From Chara braunii (lineage: Eukaryota > Streptophyta > Charophyceae > Charales > Characeae): a stretch of DNA of 26,519 nt. How positions within the stretch are numbered: the stretch's first letter is position 1; the number at the start of each line of letters is the position of its first letter. Of this stretch, positions 16,530 through 25,022 are shown piece by piece. The position numbers and the translations under genes were made by a program. The notes under the pieces were generated by a model, which worked only from the letters and a program-made list of their open reading frames with translations, was not told the origin of the DNA and ran no database searches. Location: assembly GCA_003427395.1 (NCBI GenBank), contig BFEA01000662.1:128451-154969 (forward strand), read 5' to 3'.

Positions 16530-16532
<3 letters not shown>
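16334..16532. mobile_element. Palindromic element between GA and CT arms
   Basis: The left arm (GTCGCGCCGCTT...CTACTCTCGAAATGTGC..., 16334-16424) is mirrored by the right arm (16453-16532, ending GAGTAGCCAAGCGGCGCGAC). Near the centre a 24-bp unit ATACACTGCCGTGATTATTG+TCGA is tandemly doubled (16401 and 16425). The apex is a perfect 19-bp stem ATACACTGCCGTGATTATT with loop GTCG (16425-16466). The arm core (CATGTTCTAGCGGAAGATTC, TTTTGCACATTT) matches MITE copy 2 at 3834-3868. GA and CT tracts extend the pairing outward. Confidence 0.8.
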
Positions 16533-16600
<68 letters not shown>

Positions 16601-16658
16601 GTCTCTCTCTCTCCCTGCCTCTCTCCCTCTCTCTCTCTCCCTCCCTCTCTCTCTCTCC

Positions 16659-16689
<31 letters not shown>
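16533..16689 (+). repeat. (CT)n microsatellite, pure then interrupted
   Basis: Pure CT to 16597, then CT with CCC and GTG interruptions to 16689. It is reverse-complementary to the GA tract on the other side of the palindrome. Confidence 0.9.
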
Positions 16690-16756
16690 GCGCACTGTGC
16701 GGGGTGCTCCAAGCAGCCCGCCGGATGTCATGCCACAGCTATCGTGAAGACAAAAA

Positions 16757-16825
16757 TCATGGCAGTGTATCTTTCCATGTTCTAGCGGGAGATTCACTCT
16801 CGTTTTGCACATTTCGAGAGTAGCA
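16757..16825 (+). repeat. Third half-copy of the palindrome arm
   Basis: ATCATGGCAGTGTATCTTTC through ACTCTCGTTTTGCACATTTC and GAGAGTAGC repeats the right arm (16451-16519) with a few differences, for example AGCGGGAGATT. It lacks the GCGGCGCGAC end. Confidence 0.8.
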
Positions 16826-16839
16826 GAGGGACCCTTTTT

Positions 16840-17040
16840 TTCTTTGTTTTTCTTTTTTTTTTGCCTATAATAGACCTAGTGCCCGGTAGTTCGAGCCTCG
16901 GCAAGGCTCGGCATACGGATCGGCCAAGGCTCGGACTGGATAGCTGGGCCACGTACTGGTGGTTTAAAACGGGCCCAACGATACAACCAAAAAACTGGGT
17001 GGTGCTCACTCAATCTATGCCCATCCCTATGACGGTGTAG
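16840..17040. other. Spacer with T-run and tail-like fragment
   Basis: A T-rich run (16829-16861) is followed by TAGTTCGAGCCTCGGCAAGG (B-box-like, without an A box). A weak subfamily B tail match follows (GTTTAAAACGGGCCCAACG near 16961-16980). It may be a badly decayed reverse tail. Confidence 0.35.
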
Positions 17041-17043
17041 GAG

Positions 17044-17985
17044 GTGCGGAGAAATAATAATGGGAACACAGTATTACACGCCTTCTGTTCGACTTTGCCC
17101 GGGGAATGCTGGTCTGTAATACACAGACAAGGAGACCTGGACATACAACGTCCGACATCTGAGGTACCTAGAATCAGAGTAGTGGGGAACACAAAGGATG
17201 GGCTTTATCTCTATGAGCCGTCCATTCCCCTTTGCGACCTACCATTCGACCCTGCAGAATGGGAATGGGTAGGGGGTGAGTCTCAGACAATGGCCTTGTG
17301 GCAAGACACGGTTAAAAAGGGTTATTGGATAGCCCAGAAACGAGTACAAGTAACACAACAAATCATCCATCGTTGGGAAAGAGACTCTCCACTGGAAAAG
17401 CGGGACTTCCAACATTTCAGATGGACCTCCTTTTCGCACGTCAAACCGACTAATCATAGAGCACTGCAATAGCAGATCATACACAGATGCCTGCCAACTC
17501 CGGATTGGCTAACAACAAGAACAGACTTAGAGGCAAAATGACAGCTCTCCCCGCTGTGCATGTACTGTGCCAACTCCACACCACGGAAGAGAGCTACCTT
17601 GGAACAATGTCTATTAGACTTCACAATGGTGACTCAAGTCTGGAGCTGGTCAGACGCCGCCTGGCACTATCTCACGGGGGAACATCTGCCATGGGACATT
17701 CGTACCCTTCTGCTGGGAGGTCCCCCAGAAGGGGGAACAGACTGGACACCCTTCATGATAAACCTGTTCACATACTCCAGACTAACGGTGCTAATGGCTG
17801 CCTGGAGGATGCGATGTGCGTACAAATGGAAGCAACATGACTTTGGTTTTATGCAAGCACGGGTGACAATCATAGACACCATCACAGCTAATACCCAGGA
17901 GGCCTGGAGACATGTGCAATCTGAGCTACGGAAAGAACCAGATGTGGCTAGAAAACGACATATATTGGACGTCTTCAAAGCCACC
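17044..17985 (+). pseudogene. LINE ORF2 C-terminus with zf-RVT domain, two in-frame stops
   Basis: A single frame runs the whole length, broken only by TAG at 17470-17472 and TGA at 17539-17541. Read through them, it gives QIIHRCLPTPDWLTTRTDLE, then CMYC, ATLEQCLLDFTMVTQVWSW, the zf-RVT pattern (LPT...C-x2-C...E/Q...C...vW). A tail with MAAWRMRCAYKWKQHDF and TQEAWRHVQSEL follows. It aligns with the copies at 6871, 20192 and 21700. Length and single frame make it the best-preserved C-terminus here. It ends where a reverse subfamily A tail has inserted (17988). Confidence 0.75.
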
Positions 17986-17987
17986 TG

Positions 17988-18081
17988 TTTTTTTGTTTTT
18001 TTGTTTTTTTTTTTGACAAAAACACGTGCTCCATCTATTGGTGGGGAGCAGCACCTGCTGGAAACCGGGTCCAGCGTCCCA
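17988..18081 (-). mobile_element. LINE tail, subfamily A (reverse), hairpin lost
   Basis: A T-rich run (17988-18014) is followed directly by GCTCCATCTATTGGTGGGGA, the core, and CCGGGTCCAGCGTCCCAT. The terminal hairpin is absent, showing that not every copy retains it. It abuts a subfamily B tail at 18114. Confidence 0.8.
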
Positions 18082-18113
18082 TAGATACAACCATGTCCTC
18101 TCGAATTGGCACA

Positions 18114-18570
18114 AGCNGGGAACCGGGCCCAGCGTCCCATGAGTACNTTCAGAAAAACCATCAGAANNTTTCATGGCAATAACCCTAGGAATATACTGAG
18201 AAAGTCCAATTTGAAGAATTGAAAGAATTCAGAGCTACTTCAGAGCTTTTTTTGTGAGGAACTACAGAAACAAAAAACAAAAGAAGACTCGGGAATCCAC
18301 CAACAGTCCTCCTCCCCCCACTCCGGCAAGGCTTACTGCAGCAAAGCCACCATCTCTACTGCTGCTATGCCCTATTTCTGTCCTACCAGCTAGCCCCTTC
18401 ACTAGCAGGACGCGCGATAACTTTCTCTCTCGAACCCTTTCCTTCCCGTTACTCAGAAAAGGTACGGGAATAGACTGCAAAAGTCCTAAAAAAGCCCCCA
18501 ATCCCGCAAAATCCCTAACAGATCCTTCCAAGGATCTCCAACACTGTCGTATTCCCTGCCGAGCTTCCAG
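18114..18570 (-). mobile_element. LINE of subfamily B, 3' region (reverse)
   Basis: On the minus strand it carries CAGTGTTGGAG, TTAGGGATTTTG, the CCTGCTAGTGAAGGGGCTAG block and CTACTGCTGCTATGC-type sequence, ending in ATGGGACGCTGGGCCCGGTT. The order matches 5690-6380 on plus. Four ambiguous bases (18117, 18147, 18167-18168) fall in the tail. The forward frame of 214 residues here is not coding. Confidence 0.65.
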
Positions 18571-19310
18571 GCCTCACACCCCCCATCCTTCTGGGTTACA
18601 GGGCAACACAACTCACCCCAGCTCCGGCCAGTGTCGTCTCAGCAGCAACCCTTGGTTGTCCCGTGGGATGCCCCCCCAAAGCACCCCCAGATCTCTCTAC
18701 CAGGCCTCATGCCCCTGCATCAGCAGGTTACAGGGCAACACCCCAGCACCGGCCAGCGTCGTTCTGGCGTCGAACAGCCTTAGGTCACCGAGTATTACAG
18801 CCTTGAACTACCTAGAAGAGATTGCCAGGAAACCCCAGGATCCGGAAGACAGTTTAAGACAGAACAGACTACCCCTTTTTGTGAGAACTTGGATTTAACT
18901 GCGTAAAATTCGTAATTGAAAACATAGAAGAAGACCTGGCGGGTCCTACAGATGCTCAGAAACCCTTGGAATCCCTAACGCCCCTTCCGAGGCCTTTCAA
19001 CACTGTCCTACTCCCTGCCGAGCTCTTCCAGGTCTCACACCCCACATCCTGCTAGGTTACAGGGTGACACAACTCACCCCAGCTCCAACCAGCGTCGTCC
19101 CAGCAGCAAACCTTGGCTGTTCCGTAGGATGCCCACCCCTAAGCACCCCCAGATCTTTCTACCAGGCCTCATGCTCCTGCATCACAGGTCACAGGGTAAC
19201 ACCCCAGCTCCGGCCAGCGTCGTTCTGGCATCGAGCAGCCACAGGTCCCTGAGTATAACAGTGTCAAAAATCACCTAAGAAGAGTTGCAAGGGATCCCAA
19301 GCACCTGGAC
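18540..19310 (-). repeat. 459-bp tandem duplication in a LINE B element
   Basis: AACACTGTC begins at 18540 and 18999. Each unit contains CCCTGCCGAGC, GGTTACAGGG, CACAACTCACCCCAGCTCC, AGCACCCCCAGATCT and CTACCAGGCCTCATG. Within each unit a smaller block (TTACAGGG or TCACAGGG, then CCAGC...CGTCGT) also occurs twice. The two-level repetition lies upstream of the LINE B 3' region when read on minus. Confidence 0.8.
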
Positions 19311-19756
19311 GAACAGCAATGGGAGATTGTGCACCCTTGACAACGCCCACTTTCTTAAGTGGCAGCCTTGGCTGTCAACGGAGAGGCAGTGGGAAAGGCT
19401 GCCGAGGCACCACGTTCAGATAGTATACCAACCTACAAATTTTGTTCTCATTTCATCAGCGAACTGTGCCCAACACCCCACCCACCTCACCCCCGACCGC
19501 AACCCCCCTCAGCAGTCGCCCGCCCCCTCCCTGCCACCCCTGCCTTCTCCCATCCCCCTTGTCCCTCTCCCCCCCCCTCCTCCCCTCTCCGCCTTCCCCA
19601 TCCTCCCGGCACTGCCCCCTCTGCCTCAGCTACCTGACCTTCCATCTCGATTGCCGGCCAGGGATGTCCGAGAATAGGTCAGCTAAGCAGGGCGGAAGGG
19701 GAAACAGGCACAGTCTGTTTCAATTTCATTCTGTGCATTATCACATTATCATTGTT
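19311..19756. other. Spacer with C-rich tract
   Basis: A very C-rich stretch (19470-19640) gives Pro-rich frames on plus. No domain is seen. I do not call a gene. Confidence 0.4.
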
Positions 19757-19815
19757 GGGATGCTGGACCCCATTTCGAGCAAGCGCTGCTCCCTACTAAT
19801 AGATGGAGCCCTCCA
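19757..19815 (+). repeat. LINE tail, subfamily A, truncated
   Basis: GGGATGCTGGACCCCATTTC through TAATAGATGGAGCCCTCC. The terminal hairpin is replaced by a different perfect 9-bp hairpin, TTGAGAAGG (19829-19837) / CCTTCTCAA (19852-19860), followed by an A-rich run. Confidence 0.7.
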
Positions 19816-19914
19816 ATAAGGGAGCCACTTGAGAAGGATGTTTTTTTCTCACCTTCTCAAATGGTAATCCCCGCAACACGAGGTTTAAATTTAAAAAAAA
19901 AAAAGAAAAAAAAA

Positions 19915-19950
19915 AAGGATGACACGCATAAATCAAAAGGAAAAGGACCA
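19915..19950 (+). ncRNA. U6 RNA 3' fragment (pseudogene)
   Basis: AAGGATGACACGCATAAATC (19915-19934) is the U6 sequence following the internal stem-loop, in its plant form (CGCATAAATC, where animals have CGCAAATTC). It is followed by a decayed version of the GAGAAATGGTCCA end. Only the last third of U6 is present, directly after an A-rich tract. A subfamily B LINE tail with its own poly(A) lies about 60 bp downstream in the same orientation. Confidence 0.7.
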
Positions 19951-20012
19951 TCGGGGATGGGTTTGGCCGAGAGTGCCTTGTCCAGCCCCGAATAGCCGCG
20001 GCATATATGTAA

Positions 20013-20077
20013 GGGACGCTGGGCCCATTTCCCAGTTTATACTGAATACATTCTTCTTCTTTGAAAAAAAAAAAAAG
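20013..20077 (+). mobile_element. LINE tail, subfamily B, truncated, with poly(A)
   Basis: GGGACGCTGGGCCCATTTCC, then unrelated ACTGAATACATTC and an A run (20064-20077). A/G-rich sequence (to 20140) and another A run (20174-20190) follow. Confidence 0.65.
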
Positions 20078-20191
20078 AAAAAGGACCAAAAAAAGAAGAA
20101 AAAGAAAAGAAAGAAAAAAAAAAGGAAGGAAGGAGCTACAAGCTGAGAAGCAGGTATCCCAGGGTGTGAAGTTAAAAAAAAAAAAAAAAAG

Positions 20192-20791
20192 CTGAGAAGA
20201 CGTCCAGTCAACACACAGCAGATACTCACGCAAAGATGGGACAAACACCTGGCCGGGAGAACCCGAAGTCACACCACAATTTTCTGGCAAGTGCCTCTGT
20301 CCATCAGGAATATGAAAGTGAGGAGCATGCAGTGGCTGATCTACTACTTCGCTCTACCAGTCAACCAATGGATCAGTAGACGACGGTCTCCTGCAGCTCG
20401 GGTCGACTTCGATGAAATCTGTGCGCTCTGCGAAGAGGGTACTCCAGAAGACCTCCCACACTGCCTACTAACCTGCGAGTCAGCGGCCCAACTAAGGGCC
20501 AGAGCGGCCAATCTCTGGGAAGCAGCCACATCGATCCCCCTTCCGGATGACCCGCTACTCACACTCACAGGTCTCAAGGAACCGCAAATGCAGGAGAGGT
20601 GGCAACGCACACTGTACCGGAGACTCCGTCCTCTCACACTATGGGCAATTTGGAAGAAGCGCTGCAAACAAACAATTGCCAAGCAGCCCGTGACACTGGC
20701 AGAAAACCCTCCTCACCGAATACCACTTAGATTGGCGCCGCACCAGGAAGCATATACGAGACGACCCGACCAAACAACAGGACATCATTGA
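20192..20791 (+). pseudogene. LINE ORF2 zf-RVT domain
   Basis: The frame gives QRWDKHLAGRTRSHTTIFWQ, then VPLSIRNMKVRSMQWLIYYF, then CALCEEGTPEDLPHCLLTCE and LRPLTLWAIWKKRCKQ. This is a textbook zf-RVT arrangement: FWxxPlxiRnmk, then C-x2-C, E-D-x3-H-x-L-x3-C. Unlike the copy at 6871 it keeps the histidine. The proper frame shifts near 20705, continuing as LTEYHLDWRRTRKHIRDD and QDIIDNFKRNVL in another frame to about 21023. Confidence 0.8.
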
Positions 20792-21023
20792 CAACTTCAA
20801 AAGGAACGTGCTAGGCAATGGTAAGCTGGGGACCATAATGGGCAACACCCTCAGACTTGCCTGGGGCACCCTGGCAATTCAACAGCGTCACGATGACGAC
20901 AGCCTCCCAAACACCCTTGGATGCAGAACTGATCCTCGGCAGCAGGTGAAATATCAACGAAAGCTTGGGACTCGGGACGTAAGGAACAACTGTGCAACAT
21001 TCCTTCGGCCTCAGTTTGGATAA
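20712..21023 (+). pseudogene. LINE ORF2 C-terminal continuation (shifted)
   Basis: Follows the zf-RVT domain in a new frame. It resembles the stretch after WRMRC in the 17044 copy (basic, helical). After about 20880 the frame (RHDDDSLPNTLG...) may no longer be original. DLTASQLRGA near 21050 is matched by DLTAFQLRGA at 21738, in yet another frame, showing further indels. Confidence 0.5.
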
Positions 21024-21154
21024 CCCTGCTCTAGCCGAATACGCCGATCTGACAGCCTCCCAGCTGAGAGGAGCGATCTTAGACCAGACCACATAGGACA
21101 CAGAGTTGTTAAAAAGAGCACTGGCACAGCAGGAGGGGAAGGATTGGGGAAAAT

Positions 21155-21275
21155 TTGGAAAGGGACTACCACCTCCACTTTCATGATTGGACTAGAGTTG
21201 ATCCCTCCATCCCGTTGCGGCCTCTTTCGGATTTTCCTGATCTCTTCCCGCCGGCTGAGAACTCGAACGGTAGAG
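21155..21275 (+). pseudogene. LINE ORF2 extreme C-terminus
   Basis: RDYHLHFHDWTRVDPSIPLR and LSDFPDLFPPAENS align with RDYRLCFKDWTNIEPSFPLC and SDFPDPFPPHALS of the copy at 7675-7790, confirming the end of the ORF. Confidence 0.65.
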
Positions 21276-21550
21276 ACTCAGTGATATGCGGGTGCCTAAA
21301 AAAGGTCATCCATGGATGTATGATGAGATCATCTCTTCAAATTGTCTGTTTTTTCTGCTCAATTTTTCACTAGTAGGGGGCGGGAGGAGCTAGTGTGTAG
21401 CAGCAGGGATCTGGCACCGGGTTCAGGGCGAAGAGGTTCCCCCTCTCTCTAATAGCCGGCTCAGTCAATCCCCTGGATCGCAGGGTGATCAATGCTGGCA
21501 GGAACATCACACAATCATGTTTTGATACATTCCAAACTTATTTTGTATAT

Positions 21551-21686
21551 GGGACGCTGGACCCGTTTTCCAGCAGGTGCTGCTCCCCACCAATAGATGG
21601 AGCCTCTCCCCAGTTGCTAGTGGTGTCTGCTCTTATCAGCACCACTAACACTGGTGGGGGCGTTTGGGGAAAAAAAAAAAAAAAAA
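21551..21686 (+). repeat. LINE tail, subfamily A, with hairpin and poly(A)
   Basis: A full-length tail, nearly identical to 8109-8247. Hairpin arms TAGTGGTG and CACCACTA pair perfectly around T-CTG-CTCTTAT-CAG. This is the second copy attached to LINE coding sequence. Confidence 0.85.
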
Positions 21687-21699
21687 GGGTCCCCACAGG

Positions 21700-22163
21700 A
21701 AAGGCTGATTTCGAGCAACAGGCAGAGGCGTCGACCTCACAGCCTTCCAGCTGAGAGGAGCGGGCTCACACCTGATTGTAGAGGACTTGGTGGTAGAGAG
21801 GGCTTACACCTGATCGAACGAAACCAGCACACGTTCGGACTCCCGCAAGCCAAAGAACACATCACAAACTACTTGACAGCCAGAGTGAAAGCAGCATGGG
21901 ACCACCTCCGACACCAAATGCGGTTGATAGATGATAACCGGAGCCTCACCCCTCACGCCAAGAAACAGAAAACAGAGGAAATGAGGAACCAGTTCTCGGA
22001 TGAGTGGCTGGGACCAACGAAAGCGATTGCAGACATCCACGACTCGCAGATACACTGGAAACACTGGAGGAAGGACGAAAATGCCTGGACCTACAAACTA
22101 CTATCTCATTTCTTCTTCCCCTACGCAGCCACCCCCCCTTCCTTCGTTCTCCTCCCCAACTAG
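21700..22163 (+). pseudogene. Probable further LINE ORF2 C-terminal fragment
   Basis: The frame includes FGLPQAKEHITNYLTARVKA, then AWDHLRHQMRLIDD and MRNQFSDEWLG. QAR/QAK...ITxxxxxxVxAAWxHxxxxxR matches the segment after the zf-RVT domain in the copy at 17044 (MQARVTIIDTITANTQEAWR). It begins right after the poly(A) of LINE-2. The final 25 residues run into C-rich sequence and are doubtful. Confidence 0.45.
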
Positions 22164-22793
22164 CCCCCCCCCCCTCATAATCCCCTCCCTACCTGACAGA
22201 ATTGGTACTGCAAGTCTCCGAAGACCTCGGCGCGCAATGTGCCTGTCTGGCACTTGCAACCTCGGTGGAAAGAAGCAGGATTTGGGGAAAGCTTCGGACG
22301 GGTATGGGGCTCTTAGGACAGGGACAGTGATGGCCAAGACAAGATCATGGCGGAAATCAGGAATCGACTGGAGGTCGGTGAAACGACAGTTGCAATGGAC
22401 TCACAGCCCAGCATGTCGAAGGGTTTTCGAAAGGTTTTGGGGTGTGTTTCGGAACATCCCGGAGTGGAAGCGACAGGCTGACGGCAACAACAAATTGGGC
22501 GGCTGCAGGAACCTGGGATGGTCTGAGTCTGGCAGTCCTCGGAGAAGGTTGAGAAGGCCTGACAGGCGAGACGGGCTGCATGCCTGCATCTCTGCGTAGG
22601 GGAAGGAATGACGAAGGGAGATGCAAGGTTTCGAAGGAGCCGGGACGTGGACGACGAATAAAGCAACAACAAAGGGGGGGACAGAAGGAACCATCGGGCC
22701 TCTCGGCACATCATCTCATTGCAGATAACACCGCCTCGCCGATCGCATATGCCTACATTGTCTACCCCTCCACAGGGCTGCCTCACTTCGACA
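22164..22793. other. Spacer, no gene seen
   Basis: Overlapping frames exist on both strands but none has a domain or repeats between copies. It may be LINE 3' untranslated sequence without a preserved tail. Confidence 0.35.
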
Positions 22794-22827
22794 GGGATGC
22801 TCCAAGATACTAACTTACTATTGTCCC
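22794..22827 (+). repeat. Genomic source of the contig-start 34-mer
   Basis: Identical to 1-34. Here the sequence continues without adapter, so this is the real locus. Confidence 0.9.
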
Positions 22828-23231
22828 GTGTCGTGTTGCTGTACGTTCTGTCTCATTGCACAGCACTGGGCCCTTAATGGAAAGTCTGATTTTCTGTAAA
22901 CCTGAGAGCGGGTTTGGGATGTCAAGAGCTTTAAGGTTCATTATTGCGGCAAACACGGGATTTGAAGTACAAAGGGTTTCAGAAACAGGGGGGTTAGAAT
23001 AAGGGGGGTTGCAGACACCGAGGATAGGAGTTCTCCCACTAGCAGCAGGAGGAGCGTAGATATTGAAGCACGGCGGACACCATCCTGGGTGGGGCTAGGC
23101 CAGCGGGAAGTAGGAGCTCTACAAATTGGAAGGGTAACATATGCAGCCCTGAGGGAAAGAAGGATGCTCAGGAGCAGAAACTCTAATGGCCATATGCCCG
23201 ACAAACACTGTACCACAAAGATGTATCCAAT

Positions 23232-23363
23232 GGGACGCTGGACCCGATTTCCAGCAGGTGCTGCTCCCCGCCAATAGATGGAGCCTCCCCGACGGTGCTA
23301 GATGTGTCTGCTCTTATCAGCACACCTAGCATCCGATCGGGTTGTTCTAAAAAAACAAAAAAG
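23232..23363 (+). mobile_element. LINE tail, subfamily A, with hairpin
   Basis: A full tail. Hairpin 23294-23333 has arms GGTGCTAGATGTG and CACACCTAGCATC, with one A-C mismatch and one wobble, around T-CTG-CTCTTAT-CAG. It ends in an A-rich stretch. The 270 bp upstream are non-coding and may be LINE 3' untranslated sequence. Confidence 0.8.
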
Positions 23364-23580
23364 AAGACTCAGGATTAAAAAAAAAAAGGGGCAGACTTCC
23401 AGTAGCAGGCAGGGGGAGGAACGGGGCTTAGGCTTTTAGAGGAGAAAACCCAAACTAGTTTCCAGGAAGAGTGAGTAGCCTCTGGTTGGCTTTCATACTT
23501 TTCCCTTTTTAGGTGAGCTCCCGCGGGGACCGGCTTCGATCTTTAGGTGGAGGATTAGCTAGGGGAGATCCCCCAAGAAA

Positions 23581-23735
23581 GGGACACCGGACCCGTTTTC
23601 CAGTTAAAGCCCAAGCTGGGTGCCGGCCACAGTATTCCAGGTTGAGATGTGGAGGGGATTCCTGGCCTCCTTTTGCTCATATATATAAATAAAATCAAGT
23701 TTTTATCAAAAAAAAAAAAAAAAAAAAAAAAAGGA
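23581..23735 (+). mobile_element. Partial tail followed by long poly(A)
   Basis: GGGACACCGGACCCGTTTTC+CAG matches the start of a subfamily A tail. It then diverges and ends in an A run of about 24 (23709-23732), followed by a (GT)n tract at 23749-23768. Confidence 0.5.
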
Positions 23736-23894
23736 AGGTTAACTTTGAGTGTGTGTGTGTGTGTGTGTAGGTGCGTGGGCGGGTGTGTTTCTCGCTCTGT
23801 CGAGGGGATCGGCTACATTTTGGTCCTTTGGTTAGAAACCTGCAGAACGTGTTTGTGTTAGCTTCTGCGGTTGTAACAGCTTCAATAAAAAAGA

Positions 23895-24170
23895 GCTTAG
23901 GTCAGTTGGTACACACCCATGAACTGCTGAAATGCGCACCTGGGTTCACCGGCTGAGACAGTTTGCTTGCCCCCGCCCCTGGTTGGTCTTGGTGGGGGAC
24001 GCACCCCCTTCCCATCCACTGCTAGGGGTTAGGTTCAACCCTGAGGGGGTAGGCTCAGCCCTGAGGGCCTGAGGGGATGGCTTAACCCTGCGGGGCTATG
24101 GGAGCTGCGGACCCATAACTCTCAGCATCAATGTTATATATGCACTTCAAAAATAATTTTCCTGCCTGTG
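23895..24170 (+). mobile_element. Possible tRNA-derived SINE
   Basis: TAGGTCAGTTGG (23898-23909) resembles a Pol III A box. GGGTTCACCGGC (23942-23953) resembles a B box, about 33 bp further on, a tRNA-like spacing. Downstream is a GC-rich body with three related units (GGTTCAACCCTGAGGGG, GGCTCAGCCCTGAGGG, GGCTTAACCCTGCGGGG). The B box has mismatches, no cloverleaf can be completed, and no second copy exists in the window. Confidence 0.35.
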
Positions 24171-24840
24171 GGTATTTACCTGGTAGCTATTGTGAGGTTG
24201 TTTTGAGATGCAGAGAAGAGAGTAGTGTAGGGGGCAAATGGCCGTACCCCAGATGACGTGAAAACGGCTTTAAAACACCAGTACTGGGCCCAGTTATCCG
24301 CTGCGGAAAAAAATAGAGTAGAAACGTTTCCAGTCGGATGAGTTTTGGCGCTTCTGTTGTGGCCCGTACGTTTCCTAAAGTTGCGGCTTTTTTATGGGCA
24401 CGACTTTGGGAAGTACTGGTTAAAAATTAAAAAAAAAAAAAAAAAGCTTCAAAAAAGAAAAAGAAAAAGAAAAATGATTTTAGACGAATGAGTTTCTAGT
24501 AACTTTCCAGTAGTTTTACTACCTTTTTAAGTACTTGTCTGTAGGAAGTACTAGGAACACTCTTTTAGGACTGCCTTTGAGTTATATATTGTCGCATATG
24601 TATGAACTAAAAAATTGCACTTTGCAGAAGAAGCGATAAAAACACACAAGTGAAACGTGAAGAGCACATTGAAACCATTACTTTTTATCATTCTTCTTTT
24701 AACTCCCCCTTTACTGTGCCTCTCACGTACAACGCTCCCCACATTGACGAAGTTGAGGGCGAGCTGCCGCATCGTCATGTGATGTCGCAGCCCACTTGTA
24801 GGCTGTGAGGAAGAGGCAGAGCAAAGAGGGAGGGGAGGAA
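24171..24840. other. Spacer, no gene seen
   Basis: Contains an A run at 24428-24446 and GAAAAAGAAAAAGAAAAA (24457-24473). A fragment near 24283-24297 (TACTGGGCCCAGTTA) might be tail-like. No coding evidence. Confidence 0.4.
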
Positions 24841-24850
24841 GACAAAGGGA

Positions 24851-25022
24851 AAGTAAGGGGAAGTAAGGGGAAGTGAGGGGAAGTAAGGGGAAGTAAGGGG
24901 AAGTGAGGACAACGGGAAAGTAAGGGGAAGTAAGGGGAAGTAAGGGGAAGTGAGGGGAAGTAAGGGGAAGTAAGGGGAAGTGAGGGGAAGTAAGGGGAAG
25001 TAAGGGGAAGTAAGGGGAAGTG
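24851..25022 (+). repeat. Decamer minisatellite AAGTRAGGGG
   Basis: About seventeen 10-bp units AAGTAAGGGG or AAGTGAGGGG, interrupted once by GACAACGGGA near 24908. The G-type unit appears after every two or three A-type units, hinting at 30- or 40-bp higher-order units. Minus-strand frames (FPLLPLTSPY repeats) are products of the array. Confidence 0.95.

Larger units (their letters stand above)
20191..21686 (+). mobile_element. 5'-truncated LINE, subfamily A (copy LINE-2)
   Basis: Contains ORF2 C-terminal coding relics, a 3' untranslated region closely matching 7930-8108, the tail (from 21551), the terminal hairpin (about 21615-21650) and poly(A) (21670-21686). It begins directly after the A run of the preceding element. 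I see no clear target duplication. Confidence 0.75.

Noticed and set aside
18254-18898. 214-codon plus-strand frame
   Set aside because: It lies on the antisense strand of LINE B 3' sequence and its duplicated block; the reading frame is not conserved between copies.
19285-19677. Pro-rich plus-strand frame
   Set aside because: Composed of a C-rich tract in several open frames; no domain.
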